Positions 6,279 to 12,393 of a stretch of DNA of 12,393 bases are shown here, piece by piece. This DNA is from RGIG1840 sp964626795 (GTDB taxonomy: Bacteria > Bacillota_I > Bacilli_A > RF39 > UBA660). The stretch is taken from positions 1 to 12,393 of the forward strand of contig CAZVIQ010000023.1 of NCBI GenBank assembly GCA_964626795.1, read 5' to 3'. Each line of letters starts with the position of its first letter. Position 1 is the first letter of the stretch. Below the pieces are notes generated by a model. That model had not been told where the DNA came from, did not search any database, and saw only the letters and a list, made by a program, of their open reading frames with translations. Position numbers and translations under genes: made by a program.

Positions 6279-8016
6279 AATCTCTTATTTTTAGATGTAG
6301 TTCTCTAAGTTGCTGTTCTGTGAGTTCTGAAGGACATCCCATTAGCATATCCTGTCCTGTTCCACTTATAGGGAAAGCGACTACTTCTCTTACGTTAGGT
6401 TCATCTTTTAGCATCATAAGTATTCTATCTACTCCAGGAGCCATTCCAGCATGTGGTGGTGCACCATAATGGAATGCATCATATAATGCAGTGAATCTTT
6501 TCTTAATATCTTCTTCTTTATAACCAGCTAGTTCAAAAGCTTTTACAAGCATATCAGGTCTGTGATTTCTTTCTCCCCCACTGCATAATTCTATACCATT
6601 ACATACAAAGTCATACTGGAATGCAAGAATTTCATCTGGTTTTTTATTCATAAGTGAATCCATTCCACCCTGTGGCATACTAAATGGATTATGTGTAAAA
6701 TCATATCCTTTTGTATCTTCATTATATTCATACATTGGGAAATCATTAATAATGCAAAATTCAAATTTGTTTTTATCAACAAGTTCAAGTTCAATTCCTA
6801 ATTTATTTCTAACAAGTCCAGCTTTTTTGTATGCACTTTCTTTATCTGCAATAATAAATATTACATTTCCAGGCTTTAAATTTAATTCTTTAACTAATTC
6901 TTCTTTTACTTCTTCATTTATATATTTACTTAATGAAGATTTAAAACTCATATCCTCATTTACTTTAATATAAGAAATTCCTTTTAATTCTATCTGTTTA
7001 GCAAATTTTTCTATTTCTGCATACCAGGAATTAGATTTTTCTACTGATGGCACTACTATACCTGCAATAGTAGTATTTTTAAATGGTTCAAAATCACTTT
7101 TTTCTAAAATTTCAGTTAAATTAGTAAGTACAAGAGGATTTCTTAAATCAGGTTTATCTGTACCATAAGTTTCCATTGAAACTTTATAAGGAATTCTTCT
7201 AAAAGGTACAGTTGATACTTCTTTATCAGAGAATTTAGTGAATACTTCATAAAATAGCTTTTCTGCTACTGCATAAACGTCTTCTTGAGTAGCAAAACTC
7301 ATCTCCATATCAACCTGGTAGAAGTCTCCCACTAATCTATCGCTTCTAGGATCCTCATCTCTAAAACAAGGTGCTATCTGGAAGTAACGATTAAATCCAG
7401 AAACCATTAAAAGTTGTTTAAACATCTGAGGTGCCTGTGGAAGTGCATAAAATTTTCCTTTAAATTTTCTTGAAGGTACAACATAGCATCTTGCTCCTTC
7501 AGGTGAATCTGCAGTAAGTATTGGTGTCTGAATTTCAGTAAATCCCATTGAGGTCATAACTTCTCTTATAAAAGAAATTACTTTACTTCTAAACAGTATA
7601 TTTTCATGTACTAAAGGATTTCTTAGATCAAGAAATCTATATTTAAGTCTTGTATCTTCAGTTGCTTCTTTTGAAGTTTTAATTTCAAAAGGCAGTGGTT
7701 TTAACATCTCCCCTAATACCTTAAGCTCTATTATTTCAATTTCAACTTCACCTGTTTTCATGTTTTTGTTAGACATACCTTCACTTCTAAGGTTTACCTT
7801 ACCAATTACTGTTACAGTTGATTCACGATTTATTTCAGAATATTTTTGAACATCAGAACTAATAAGCTGAACTATTCCTGTTTCATCTCTAAGTGTTATA
7901 AAAGCTAAGCTTCCTAAATTTCTGATGGTGTCAATCCAACCTGCTAATTTAATTTCCTTTCCAACATATTCTTTTGTTACTTCTCCACAATAAGTGTTTC
8001 TATAAATATTTTCCAT
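6277..8016 (-). CDS. aspS: Aspartate--tRNA ligase
   Basis: This 579-residue class II aminoacyl-tRNA synthetase charges tRNA-Asp with aspartate in the cytoplasm. Residues about 20-103 form the OB-fold anticodon-binding domain. The catalytic core starts near 120 and contains SPEGARCYVVPSR (171-183), LPQAPQ (192-197), motif 2 FRDEDPRSDR (218-227) and DFYQVDMEMSF (231-241). Residues about 290-420 form the insertion (GAD) domain that marks the bacterial-type enzyme. Motif 3 is GVDRILMML (528-536). The length is as expected. Whether it also charges tRNA-Asn (a non-discriminating enzyme) cannot be decided here, and no gatCAB genes are in view. The ATG is supported by AGGAGG 7 bp upstream. Expression is controlled by the T-box leader immediately upstream and ends at a terminator overlapping the stop codon. 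Confidence 0.97.
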   Translation of the reverse strand: MENIYRNTYCGEVTKEYVGKEIKLAGWIDTIRNLGSLAFITLRDETGIVQLISSDVQKYSEINRESTVTVIGKVNLRSEGMSNKNMKTGEVEIEIIELKVLGEMLKPLPFEIKTSKEATEDTRLKYRFLDLRNPLVHENILFRSKVISFIREVMTSMGFTEIQTPILTADSPEGARCYVVPSRKFKGKFYALPQAPQMFKQLLMVSGFNRYFQIAPCFRDEDPRSDRLVGDFYQVDMEMSFATQEDVYAVAEKLFYEVFTKFSDKEVSTVPFRRIPYKVSMETYGTDKPDLRNPLVLTNLTEILEKSDFEPFKNTTIAGIVVPSVEKSNSWYAEIEKFAKQIELKGISYIKVNEDMSFKSSLSKYINEEVKEELVKELNLKPGNVIFIIADKESAYKKAGLVRNKLGIELELVDKNKFEFCIINDFPMYEYNEDTKGYDFTHNPFSMPQGGMDSLMNKKPDEILAFQYDFVCNGIELCSGGERNHRPDMLVKAFELAGYKEEDIKKRFTALYDAFHYGAPPHAGMAPGVDRILMMLKDEPNVREVVAFPISGTGQDMLMGCPSELTEQQLRELHLKIRD

Positions 8017-8033
8017 TTTCTTTCCTCCTAATT

Positions 8034-8241
8034 AAAAAAGAACGATACTAGGAGTGCAATAAAGCACGGTACCATCCTTTGTTTTACTTAATATCTATAA
8101 CGGCATTTACCCGATTTATCCTACTTTTTTTCAGATAAACTACTCTGTAGTGTCTTTCTTTATTAATTTTTATCAGTTTTCACCAAATACTGACTCTCTA
8201 TAAAATAATTAATAAATACTTCTCTACTTCTTCGCTTTATG
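8034..8241 (-). promoter_or_regulatory. T-box riboswitch, Asp specifier (GAC)
   Basis: This leader senses uncharged tRNA-Asp and lets aspS transcription proceed when aspartyl-tRNA is low. Stem I is closed by GTAG/CTAC (8224-8227, 8147-8150) and TTTATTAATT/AATTAATAAA (8207-8216, 8159-8168). Between these helices the AGTA and GAA sides of a loop-E-like motif frame the specifier GAC (8152-8154). The distal part of Stem I carries AGAGAG (about 8194-8199) and GGTG (8181-8184). The T-box core AGGATGGTACCGTGC is at 8064-8078. The antiterminator pairs AGGA/TCCT and GTGC/GCAC around the 7-nt bulge TGGTACC. The competing terminator pairs GGATGGTAC (8069-8077) with GTATCGTTC (8040-8048) before a T run. 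The bulge reads TGGT, so position 4 would meet the G discriminator expected of tRNA-Asp as a wobble pair. Confidence 0.94.
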
Positions 8242-8247
8242 TAGATG

Positions 8248-8276
8248 ATTATAGAATAAATTTTATGCTTTGTCAA
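8248..8276 (-). promoter_or_regulatory. aspS / T-box promoter
   Basis: A full consensus sigma-A promoter lies on the minus strand: TTGACA (8271-8276), a 17-bp spacer and TATAAT (8248-8253). Transcription would begin near 8241, at the base of T-box Stem I. Confidence 0.88.
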
Positions 8277-8305
8277 TTTATTTACTTTAAGTTAAGAATA
8301 AATAT

Positions 8306-8342
8306 ACAAAATATAAAATATATGTTATATTTTGTCTATAAT
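8306..8342 (+). promoter_or_regulatory. Inverted repeat and -10 box upstream of the 8395 gene
   Basis: Arms ACAAAATATAA (8306-8316) and TTATATTTTGT (8325-8335) form a perfect 11-bp inverted repeat with an 8-nt centre, immediately before a TATAAT box at 8337-8342. No good -35 hexamer is seen where the repeat sits, which would fit a site where an activator or repressor binds. There is no T run, so it does not look like a terminator. The AT-only composition weakens the case. Confidence 0.4.
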
Positions 8343-8394
8343 AACATCTTACATACTTCTTATCTAAGTTATTATTAATAAAGGAGATGTTTTT

Positions 8395-9480
8395 TTGAAA
8401 AAATACATTTATTTTTTATTCTTTTTACTTATATTAAATATACCTCTTAAAATGAACGCTGCTAATATTAATAATTTAAATTTAAACGGAACGTCTACTG
8501 CATATCTTGGAGAAAGAGTTTTAATTAACATTGAAGCGCCTACAGGTGGATATCAGCCTGATGAAGGTATATGGATTGTATATACTTATTTAAAATATGA
8601 TACAGAAGCATTAGTTTTAACTGAAATTAAGTCACCTGGATATAATACATATATGGAGTATACTGAAGGTGGAATAATACTTGCTAGTGAAGTAATTGAA
8701 AATTCTGGTGTAAGTGGAATGTGTGTAAATGGTTTACTACATTGTGGAACTTATAATTTAAATTTAACATTTAGAGTAATTAAAATTAATGAACCGCACA
8801 CCACGACAATTAAAGTAGCTGAATTTGGAATAGGTACTCTTAATATAACTGAAAATCGCGAGTACACTGAAAATGATATAATTGAGACAATCTATCCAAG
8901 TGAAGTTTCGCATAATCTATCTCTTAAGCTTGATGAGACTAAAGAAATAGAAACTCAAATAGTAAAATTGCCAGAAAATTCTCAAAGCAATATATCTCCA
9001 AAAACAATATCTGAGCCAGTTCAAACTCAGAAAAAATCTGATAATAATTATCTAAAAACATTAGAAATTACAGGTTATAAAATTGATTTTAATAAAGATA
9101 CATCTAAATATTCTATAGATATTGATAAAACAGTAGATAAATTAGATATTAAACTATCTGCAGAACATGAAAAATCAACTTATCAAATAATTGGTAATGA
9201 AAAATTAGAAAATAACAGTGTTATAAAGGTTATTGTAACTGCAGAAGATGGTAAAACAAGAGAATATGAAATTACAATAAAGAAATCAGATAAACAGTTA
9301 ACTACTACAACTGAAAAGAAAGAAAACGATGTAACAAAAGTAAAATTAAGTGATTCTACTAAAAAGTTAATTATTGGATTTGGAAGTGTATCAACAGTAA
9401 TTATTATTGGCGGACTGATTATATTTATTAAAAATTTTATAAAAGATAGAAGATTTGATAAGTCTTTATTTAAAGATTAA
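8395..9480 (+). CDS. Exported cohesin-like / cadherin-like protein with C-terminal membrane anchor
   Basis: This 361-residue protein starts at TTG, which is chosen for the AAGGAG site 7 bp upstream and because a normal signal peptide (residues 1-23, ending NAA) follows at once. Residues about 26-170 look like a beta-rich cohesin/dockerin-partner-type domain (ERVLINIEAP, EGIWIVYTYLKYDTEALVLTEI, YNLNLTFRVI). It contains Cys110 and Cys117, which could pair. Residues 171-218 are a polar linker. Residues 219-297 form one cadherin-like beta-sandwich module (YLKTLEITGYKIDF ... YEITIKK), closely resembling the second repeat of the protein at 4133-4909. A Thr/Lys-rich linker leads to a membrane segment (about 324-346) and a basic tail. 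The protein should be displayed on the outer membrane surface. It is transcribed alone, divergent from aspS, and has its own terminator. The family assignment of the N-terminal part is tentative. Confidence 0.8.
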   Translation: MKKYIYFLFFLLILNIPLKMNAANINNLNLNGTSTAYLGERVLINIEAPTGGYQPDEGIWIVYTYLKYDTEALVLTEIKSPGYNTYMEYTEGGIILASEVIENSGVSGMCVNGLLHCGTYNLNLTFRVIKINEPHTTTIKVAEFGIGTLNITENREYTENDIIETIYPSEVSHNLSLKLDETKEIETQIVKLPENSQSNISPKTISEPVQTQKKSDNNYLKTLEITGYKIDFNKDTSKYSIDIDKTVDKLDIKLSAEHEKSTYQIIGNEKLENNSVIKVIVTAEDGKTREYEITIKKSDKQLTTTTEKKENDVTKVKLSDSTKKLIIGFGSVSTVIIIGGLIIFIKNFIKDRRFDKSLFKD

Positions 9481-9513
9481 GCAACAAGTTTCTTAAAACA
9501 ATGTTGCTTTTTT
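9479..9513 (+). terminator. Terminator of the 8395-9480 gene
   Basis: The stem AAGCAACA / TGTTGCTT (9479-9486 and 9502-9509) with a 15-nt loop is followed by a T run. Its first bases are the last bases of the stop codon. Confidence 0.85.
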
Positions 9514-9535
9514 ATGTGATTTTTTTTAAATTTAG

Positions 9536-9563
9536 TTGACAATATTTTTAAATATTATATACT
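9536..9563 (+). promoter_or_regulatory. Peroxiredoxin promoter
   Basis: Consensus TTGACA (9536-9541) and TATACT (9558-9563) are spaced by 16 bp, with transcription expected to start near 9570, inside the palindrome that follows. Confidence 0.78.
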
Positions 9564-9564
9564 A

Positions 9565-9587
9565 TTATTAGTAATCATTACTAATAA
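9565..9587. promoter_or_regulatory. Fur-family-like operator (PerR or Zur type)
   Basis: A perfect palindrome with 11-bp arms, TTATTAGTAAT (9565-9575) and ATTACTAATAA (9577-9587), surrounds one central C, two bases after the -10 box and over the expected start of transcription. The inner 15 bases, TAGTAATCATTACTA, have the 7-1-7 form of Fur-family boxes. From memory of the B. subtilis consensus sequences they match the Zur box (TCGTAATnATTACGA) at 12 of 14 positions and the PerR box (TTATAATnATTATAA) at 10 of 14. The gene behind it favours PerR, the letters favour Zur. Its position suits repression. Confidence 0.7.
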
Positions 9588-9627
9588 GGAAAATATTAAT
9601 GATTAGAAGAAAAGGAGAAAAATAAAA

Positions 9628-10311
9628 ATGAATGAAGAAACGTTAGCAACAAGAATGCCTTTAATTGGTGATAAAGCACCTGAATTTGAGGCAGTAACTA
9701 CACAAGGAAAAATAAATTTTCCAAAAGATTATGAAGGTAAATGGGTAATACTTTTTTCACACCCTGCTGATTTTACACCAGTTTGTACGACTGAGTTTAT
9801 GACTTTTGCTACAATGGCAGAAGAATTTAAGACTCTTAATACTGAGCTAATTGGATTATCTGTTGATTCTTTATACGCTCATATTGCTTGGCTTAGAAAA
9901 ATTCAAGAACTTGAATGGAAAGGTATGAAAAATGTTGAAGTAAAATTTCCACTTATAGAAGATATTAAAATGGAAGTTGCCAAAAAGTTTGGTATGATTC
10001 AACCAAGCCAGTCAACTACACAAGCTGTTAGAGCTGTATTTGTGATTGATCCAAAAGGCATAATTAGAACTATACTTTACTATCCTCTTTCTACTGGAAG
10101 AAACTTTGATGAAATCAAACGTATTATTGTAGCGCTTCAAAAAGCTGATAAGGATTCTGTAGCTACACCAGCTGACTGGCGTGAAGGAGAAGATGTTATA
10201 ATCCCAACACCGGGTTCATGTGGTACAGCTAAAGAAAGAGTCGAAAGTAAAGATGAAAACCAATATTGTTTAGATTGGTTTATGTGCTTTAAAAGAGAAA
10301 ATAAAAAATAA
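9628..10311 (+). CDS. Peroxiredoxin (AhpC/TSA family, Prx6-like long form)
   Basis: This 227-residue cytoplasmic thiol peroxidase reduces hydrogen peroxide and organic peroxides. The thioredoxin-fold part (about 10-160) has the active-site motif PADFTPVC with peroxidatic Cys53, Thr50 and Pro46, and the supporting Arg135. The C-terminal extension (PTPGSCG and NQYCLDWFMCFK) carries Cys198, Cys214 and Cys220. The last two have the same 6-residue spacing as Cys207 and Cys213 of the Aeropyrum pernix enzyme, so they probably take part in resolving the oxidised cysteine. Vertebrate Prx6 lacks that feature. The long C-terminal domain rules out the short 2-Cys AhpC type. No ahpF or thioredoxin reductase gene is adjacent, so the electron donor is unknown. 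The ATG has an AAGGAG site 10 bp upstream. Regulation is probably by a Fur-family repressor at the palindrome 9565-9587. Confidence 0.95.
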   Translation: MNEETLATRMPLIGDKAPEFEAVTTQGKINFPKDYEGKWVILFSHPADFTPVCTTEFMTFATMAEEFKTLNTELIGLSVDSLYAHIAWLRKIQELEWKGMKNVEVKFPLIEDIKMEVAKKFGMIQPSQSTTQAVRAVFVIDPKGIIRTILYYPLSTGRNFDEIKRIIVALQKADKDSVATPADWREGEDVIIPTPGSCGTAKERVESKDENQYCLDWFMCFKRENKK

Positions 10312-10316
10312 CATTT

Positions 10317-10346
10317 AAAAACTGCAGTTCTATTGCAGTTTTTTTT
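10317..10346. terminator. Bidirectional terminator between peroxiredoxin gene and ftsQ
   Basis: A 10-bp stem AAAAACTGCA / TGCAGTTTTT (10317-10326 and 10334-10343) with a 7-nt loop runs into T on the plus strand and also has a T tract in the minus direction. It sits 5 bp after the peroxiredoxin stop codon and abuts the ftsQ stop codon on the other strand, so it can serve both genes. Confidence 0.87.
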
Positions 10347-11031
10347 AATCTTTTATTTCAAAATAATTACCACTATCTAAATAAAGTATTCCTGTGTGTC
10401 CTTCAAGCTTTGATACAATTTCATTATATTTATTTAAGTTTTTAAGTTTGTTTAAAGTAATATATATCATATTTTTATCATTCATATATAAAACAAATCT
10501 TTCTTCATCATAACTTGTAGGTGAATATTCTATTTCACTAATCTTTGATATAACATTTATAGTTAAAGAGGACATTTTTTCATTAAGTTTATTTCTAACC
10601 TTATCTGTTACAAAATTTATAAGTACTGGAACTCCAGTTATATTATATTTAAGCTCATAACTTTCTTTAGTATTAAATGTATATAGATTATCATTTCTTG
10701 AAATATATAATATCTTTTTTTCTTTAACTTCTATAATTACTTTAAATCCCCATTTTTTTCTTACTTTAACATCTTCTATTAATTCGAGAGTTTTAATTCT
10801 TTTCTTTATACCAAAAGAAGTGGTTTTTAAAAACGAAGGATATTCTTCTATTTTAGCAGCTTCTATTATTTCCTCATCACTTAAATAATTATTATTAAGT
10901 ATAACTATGTTCTTAATCGGAACATCTAAAATATATATAAATCCGGTTACTAAAATATATAAAAAAAGAATAAAAACTAAAAACTTTAAAATATTAAATC
11001 TTTTTTTTCTAATCTTTTTTGTATTTTTCAT
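10345..11031 (-). CDS. ftsQ: Cell division protein FtsQ/DivIB
   Basis: This 228-residue bitopic membrane protein of the divisome works with FtsB/DivIC and FtsL to control septal wall synthesis. It has a very basic cytoplasmic start (KNTKKIRKKR), one membrane segment at about 14-34, then outside the cell a POTRA domain at about 37-105 (PIKNIVILNNNYLSDEEIIEAA ... VKVRKKWGFKVIIEVKEKK). The beta domain follows at about 108-226 and ends in the characteristic GILYLDSGNYFEI. It is short for DivIB (about 260 residues in B. subtilis) because the cytoplasmic tail and C-terminal tail are brief. The start codon lies just downstream of murG, and its GAGG ribosome binding site overlaps the end of murG, so translation is probably coupled. 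A terminator follows the stop codon; ftsA and ftsZ do not. Confidence 0.88.
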   Translation of the reverse strand: MKNTKKIRKKRFNILKFLVFILFLYILVTGFIYILDVPIKNIVILNNNYLSDEEIIEAAKIEEYPSFLKTTSFGIKKRIKTLELIEDVKVRKKWGFKVIIEVKEKKILYISRNDNLYTFNTKESYELKYNITGVPVLINFVTDKVRNKLNEKMSSLTINVISKISEIEYSPTSYDEERFVLYMNDKNMIYITLNKLKNLNKYNEIVSKLEGHTGILYLDSGNYFEIKD

Positions 11032-11032
11032 T

Positions 11033-12109
11033 TTAACCTCTTTTTACTATCTCTTTTACTTTTTCATAAATTATTGTTGAAGCATTTTTTACTTCATATT
11101 TTTCTAAATTTTCTTTAAGTTCACTATATAAATCTGTATTAAATATATCTTTGATTAGTTTTTCTAATTTTTCTTTAGTTAAATCTTCTTGTTTTAATAG
11201 ACAACTTAATTTTTTGTTTTCTAAATCCAGTGCATTATAATATTGATGATTATTTGCAACATATGGAGAAGGAATTAGAATTGAAGGAATCTTAGTCGCA
11301 ATAATTTCACTTATTGTACCTGCTCCTGCACGAGATATAATTAAATCTGCACTTTTCATAAGTCCCGGTAAATTTTCTAAGTATGGAACAATTTTTACAT
11401 TTTCTCCAACGATTAGATTATTACTTAAGTCCTTGTATGAATTTTTTCCAGTTATAAAAAGTATTTCTTTATCTTCATCATCAAAGTTCCTTAAGAAATC
11501 ACAAAGTTTTTCATTTACTACTGTACTTCCAAGACTTCCCATCACTATGATTATTAATTTTTTATCTTTACTGAATCCCAAAGATACTTTATCTTTTTTT
11601 TCTATTAATCTTGCTCTTTCTTCACAAGGGTTACCAGAATATACAATTTTACCACTTGGGAAACTTTTTGCACTATCTTCAAAAGAAATAAAAATTTGAT
11701 CTGCAAATTTTGCAATGAACTTATTTGTTTTTCCTGGAATAAAGTTTTGTTCATGTATTGCGGTTTTGATATTTCTTTTCTTTGCTGCATATAAAACAGG
11801 CATGGTAACATATCCACCAAATCCTAATACAATATCAGGTTTAAATTCATCCATAATTTTAAGACATTTTTTATAAGAGGTGTATAAGCATTTAACATTC
11901 TTAAAATTTTTTAAAATATTTTTAGAAAGTCCATATACTTCTAACCCTTCATAAGGTATGTTCATACTTGGCACTATCTCATTTTCCATTCTGTTTGTTG
12001 TCCCAATATATAAATATGTATTATTTGTATCCTCTTTTATTTTATCAAGTACTCCTAAGGCTGGATAAATATGTCCGCCTGTTCCTCCAGCAGTTATAAT
12101 GATTTTCAT
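11033..12109 (-). CDS. murG: UDP-GlcNAc:lipid I N-acetylglucosaminyltransferase MurG
   Basis: This 358-residue peripheral membrane GT-B glycosyltransferase adds GlcNAc to lipid I to give lipid II, the last cytoplasmic step of peptidoglycan synthesis. The N-terminal domain has the glycine loop GGTGGHIYPAL (8-18), GFGGYVT (96-102) and HEQN (119-122). The C-terminal UDP-GlcNAc-binding domain has GSLGS (191-195), SRAGAGTISEI (259-269) and PSPYVANNHQYYNA (280-293). Length and motif order are those of a full MurG. An AGGTGAT site precedes the ATG by about 9 bp. It is the first gene of a two-gene unit with ftsQ (stop and start 1 bp apart). Its own promoter probably lies at 12131-12141, because a terminator stands further upstream. 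Confidence 0.97.
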   Translation of the reverse strand: MKIIITAGGTGGHIYPALGVLDKIKEDTNNTYLYIGTTNRMENEIVPSMNIPYEGLEVYGLSKNILKNFKNVKCLYTSYKKCLKIMDEFKPDIVLGFGGYVTMPVLYAAKKRNIKTAIHEQNFIPGKTNKFIAKFADQIFISFEDSAKSFPSGKIVYSGNPCEERARLIEKKDKVSLGFSKDKKLIIIVMGSLGSTVVNEKLCDFLRNFDDEDKEILFITGKNSYKDLSNNLIVGENVKIVPYLENLPGLMKSADLIISRAGAGTISEIIATKIPSILIPSPYVANNHQYYNALDLENKKLSCLLKQEDLTKEKLEKLIKDIFNTDLYSELKENLEKYEVKNASTIIYEKVKEIVKRG

Positions 12110-12130
12110 ATATAAATATCACCTGTTACC

Positions 12131-12141
12131 ATTATATTATA
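12131..12141 (-). promoter_or_regulatory. Candidate murG -10 boxes
   Basis: Two overlapping TATAAT boxes (12131-12136 and 12136-12141) lie 22-27 bp before the murG start codon and after the terminator at 12172-12218. A matching -35 hexamer is not clear (TTTTAA-like sequence near 12155), so the call rests on the -10 boxes and on the position. Confidence 0.42.
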
Positions 12142-12171
12142 TTTTTGATGTTTTTAAAATAGCTTATTTTT

Positions 12172-12218
12172 GGTAAAAAATAAAAAGCAGGATTTTTTAA
12201 AGTTTTATTCCTGCTTTT
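12172..12218 (-). terminator. Terminator upstream of murG
   Basis: The stem AAAAGCAGGA / TCCTGCTTTT (12209-12218 and 12183-12192) with a 16-nt loop is followed on the minus strand by TATTTTTT. It ends a transcript that arrives from beyond 12220 on the minus strand, so murG is transcribed separately from whatever lies upstream. Confidence 0.82.
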
Positions 12219-12325
12219 CAAATGTAGGTAACGTTTAAGAAAAGAGGACTTCTTAAACAGTTTATTGCGTATTTTATTTTAAACAATTACTTCTCTACTC
12301 TATAATATCACCACCTTACATTATA
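12183..12325 (-). ncRNA. Possible small RNA or leader ending at the pre-murG terminator
   Basis: This stretch holds no convincing protein gene. On the minus strand a TATAAT box (12320-12325) has TTCACA (12341-12346) upstream, but with only a 15-bp spacer. About 50 nt later comes a strong hairpin GTTTAAGAA / TTCTTAAAC (12250-12258 and 12233-12241, 8-nt loop), followed by the terminator. A transcript of about 130-140 nt would result. It matches no RNA family that I recognise. It could equally be the 3' end of a longer transcript from outside the window. Confidence 0.3.
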
Positions 12326-12393
12326 AGTATATTCAAGTTATGTGAATTTAAAGTGAAAAAATTGTTATATTTTTGTGAACTATACATTTATTA

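Noticed and set aside
6752..6973. Plus-strand open frame of 73 codons inside aspS
   Set aside because: It is antisense to the insertion domain of aspS, Ser/Leu-rich by composition, with no ribosome binding site.
11433..11820. Open frames overlapping murG in other frames
   Set aside because: They overlap conserved MurG motifs and have no independent start signals.
12222..12290. A 22-codon minus-strand frame starting with TTG upstream of murG
   Set aside because: It has only a weak AGAAG sequence before it, spans the stable hairpin and encodes no recognisable peptide, so chance is more likely.
12280..12320. A second T-box leader, suggested by AGAGAAGTA and an AGGTGGTG sequence
   Set aside because: No T-box core (GGTGGTACC-like element), no specifier loop pairing and no antiterminator can be found.
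1..12393. Mobile element, CRISPR array or phage island
   Set aside because: No transposase, integrase, spaced direct repeats or composition break was seen; the genes are core functions or exported proteins with similar AT-rich codon use.

Overview
The window is strongly AT-rich chromosomal DNA from a low-GC Gram-positive bacterium (Firmicutes, probably a Bacilli- or Mollicutes-like gut lineage). The evidence is the good AGGAGG-type ribosome binding sites, TTGACA/TATAAT promoters, a T-box leader on aspS, a MurG-FtsQ(DivIB) pair and small membrane-anchored surface proteins. TGA acts as a stop (end of the gene at 4133-4909, where the terminator follows immediately), so the genetic code looks standard and not the Mycoplasma code. 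No transposase, integrase, CRISPR array or phage gene is visible. This looks like a core/housekeeping region with several lineage-specific surface genes, not an island.

Left part (1-1900): a minus-strand unit holds a hypothetical membrane-anchored protein with six cysteines. It is followed 21 bp later by a 74-nt tRNA-like gene with anticodon GGT (Thr) and an encoded CCA, then by a strong intrinsic terminator. The tRNA has unusual D and T loops, and its 19-56 tertiary pair appears to have changed from G-C to A-U on both sides. Divergent from this unit is a ZIP-family metal transporter.

Cell-wall part (1900-4150): a penicillin-binding-protein-type D-Ala-D-Ala carboxypeptidase (DacA-like) and a zinc VanY-type carboxypeptidase diverge from a 98-bp promoter region. 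The two enzymes can remove the same terminal D-Ala by different chemistry. VanY converges on a surface protein made of two cadherin-like beta-sandwich repeats plus a C-terminal membrane anchor, and that gene is the second gene of an operon with pyrimidine-nucleoside phosphorylase (pdp).

Central part (6250-9500): aspS sits behind a complete T-box riboswitch with a GAC (Asp) specifier and a consensus promoter. Divergent from it is a second exported protein with one cadherin-like module, a cohesin-like N-terminal region and a C-terminal anchor.

Right part (9480-12393): a peroxiredoxin of the Prx6-like, multi-cysteine archaeal/clostridial type has a consensus promoter followed by a perfect 11-1-11 palindrome that looks like a Fur-family (PerR/Zur) operator. 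Convergent with it are murG and ftsQ, a remnant of the division/cell-wall cluster without ftsA or ftsZ. The last 280 bases hold no convincing protein gene, but they do hold a hairpin, an intrinsic terminator and a possible small RNA on the minus strand. The best candidates for something new are the deviant tRNA-Thr, the peroxiredoxin operator, the pair of cadherin-like surface proteins and the untranslated unit upstream of murG.
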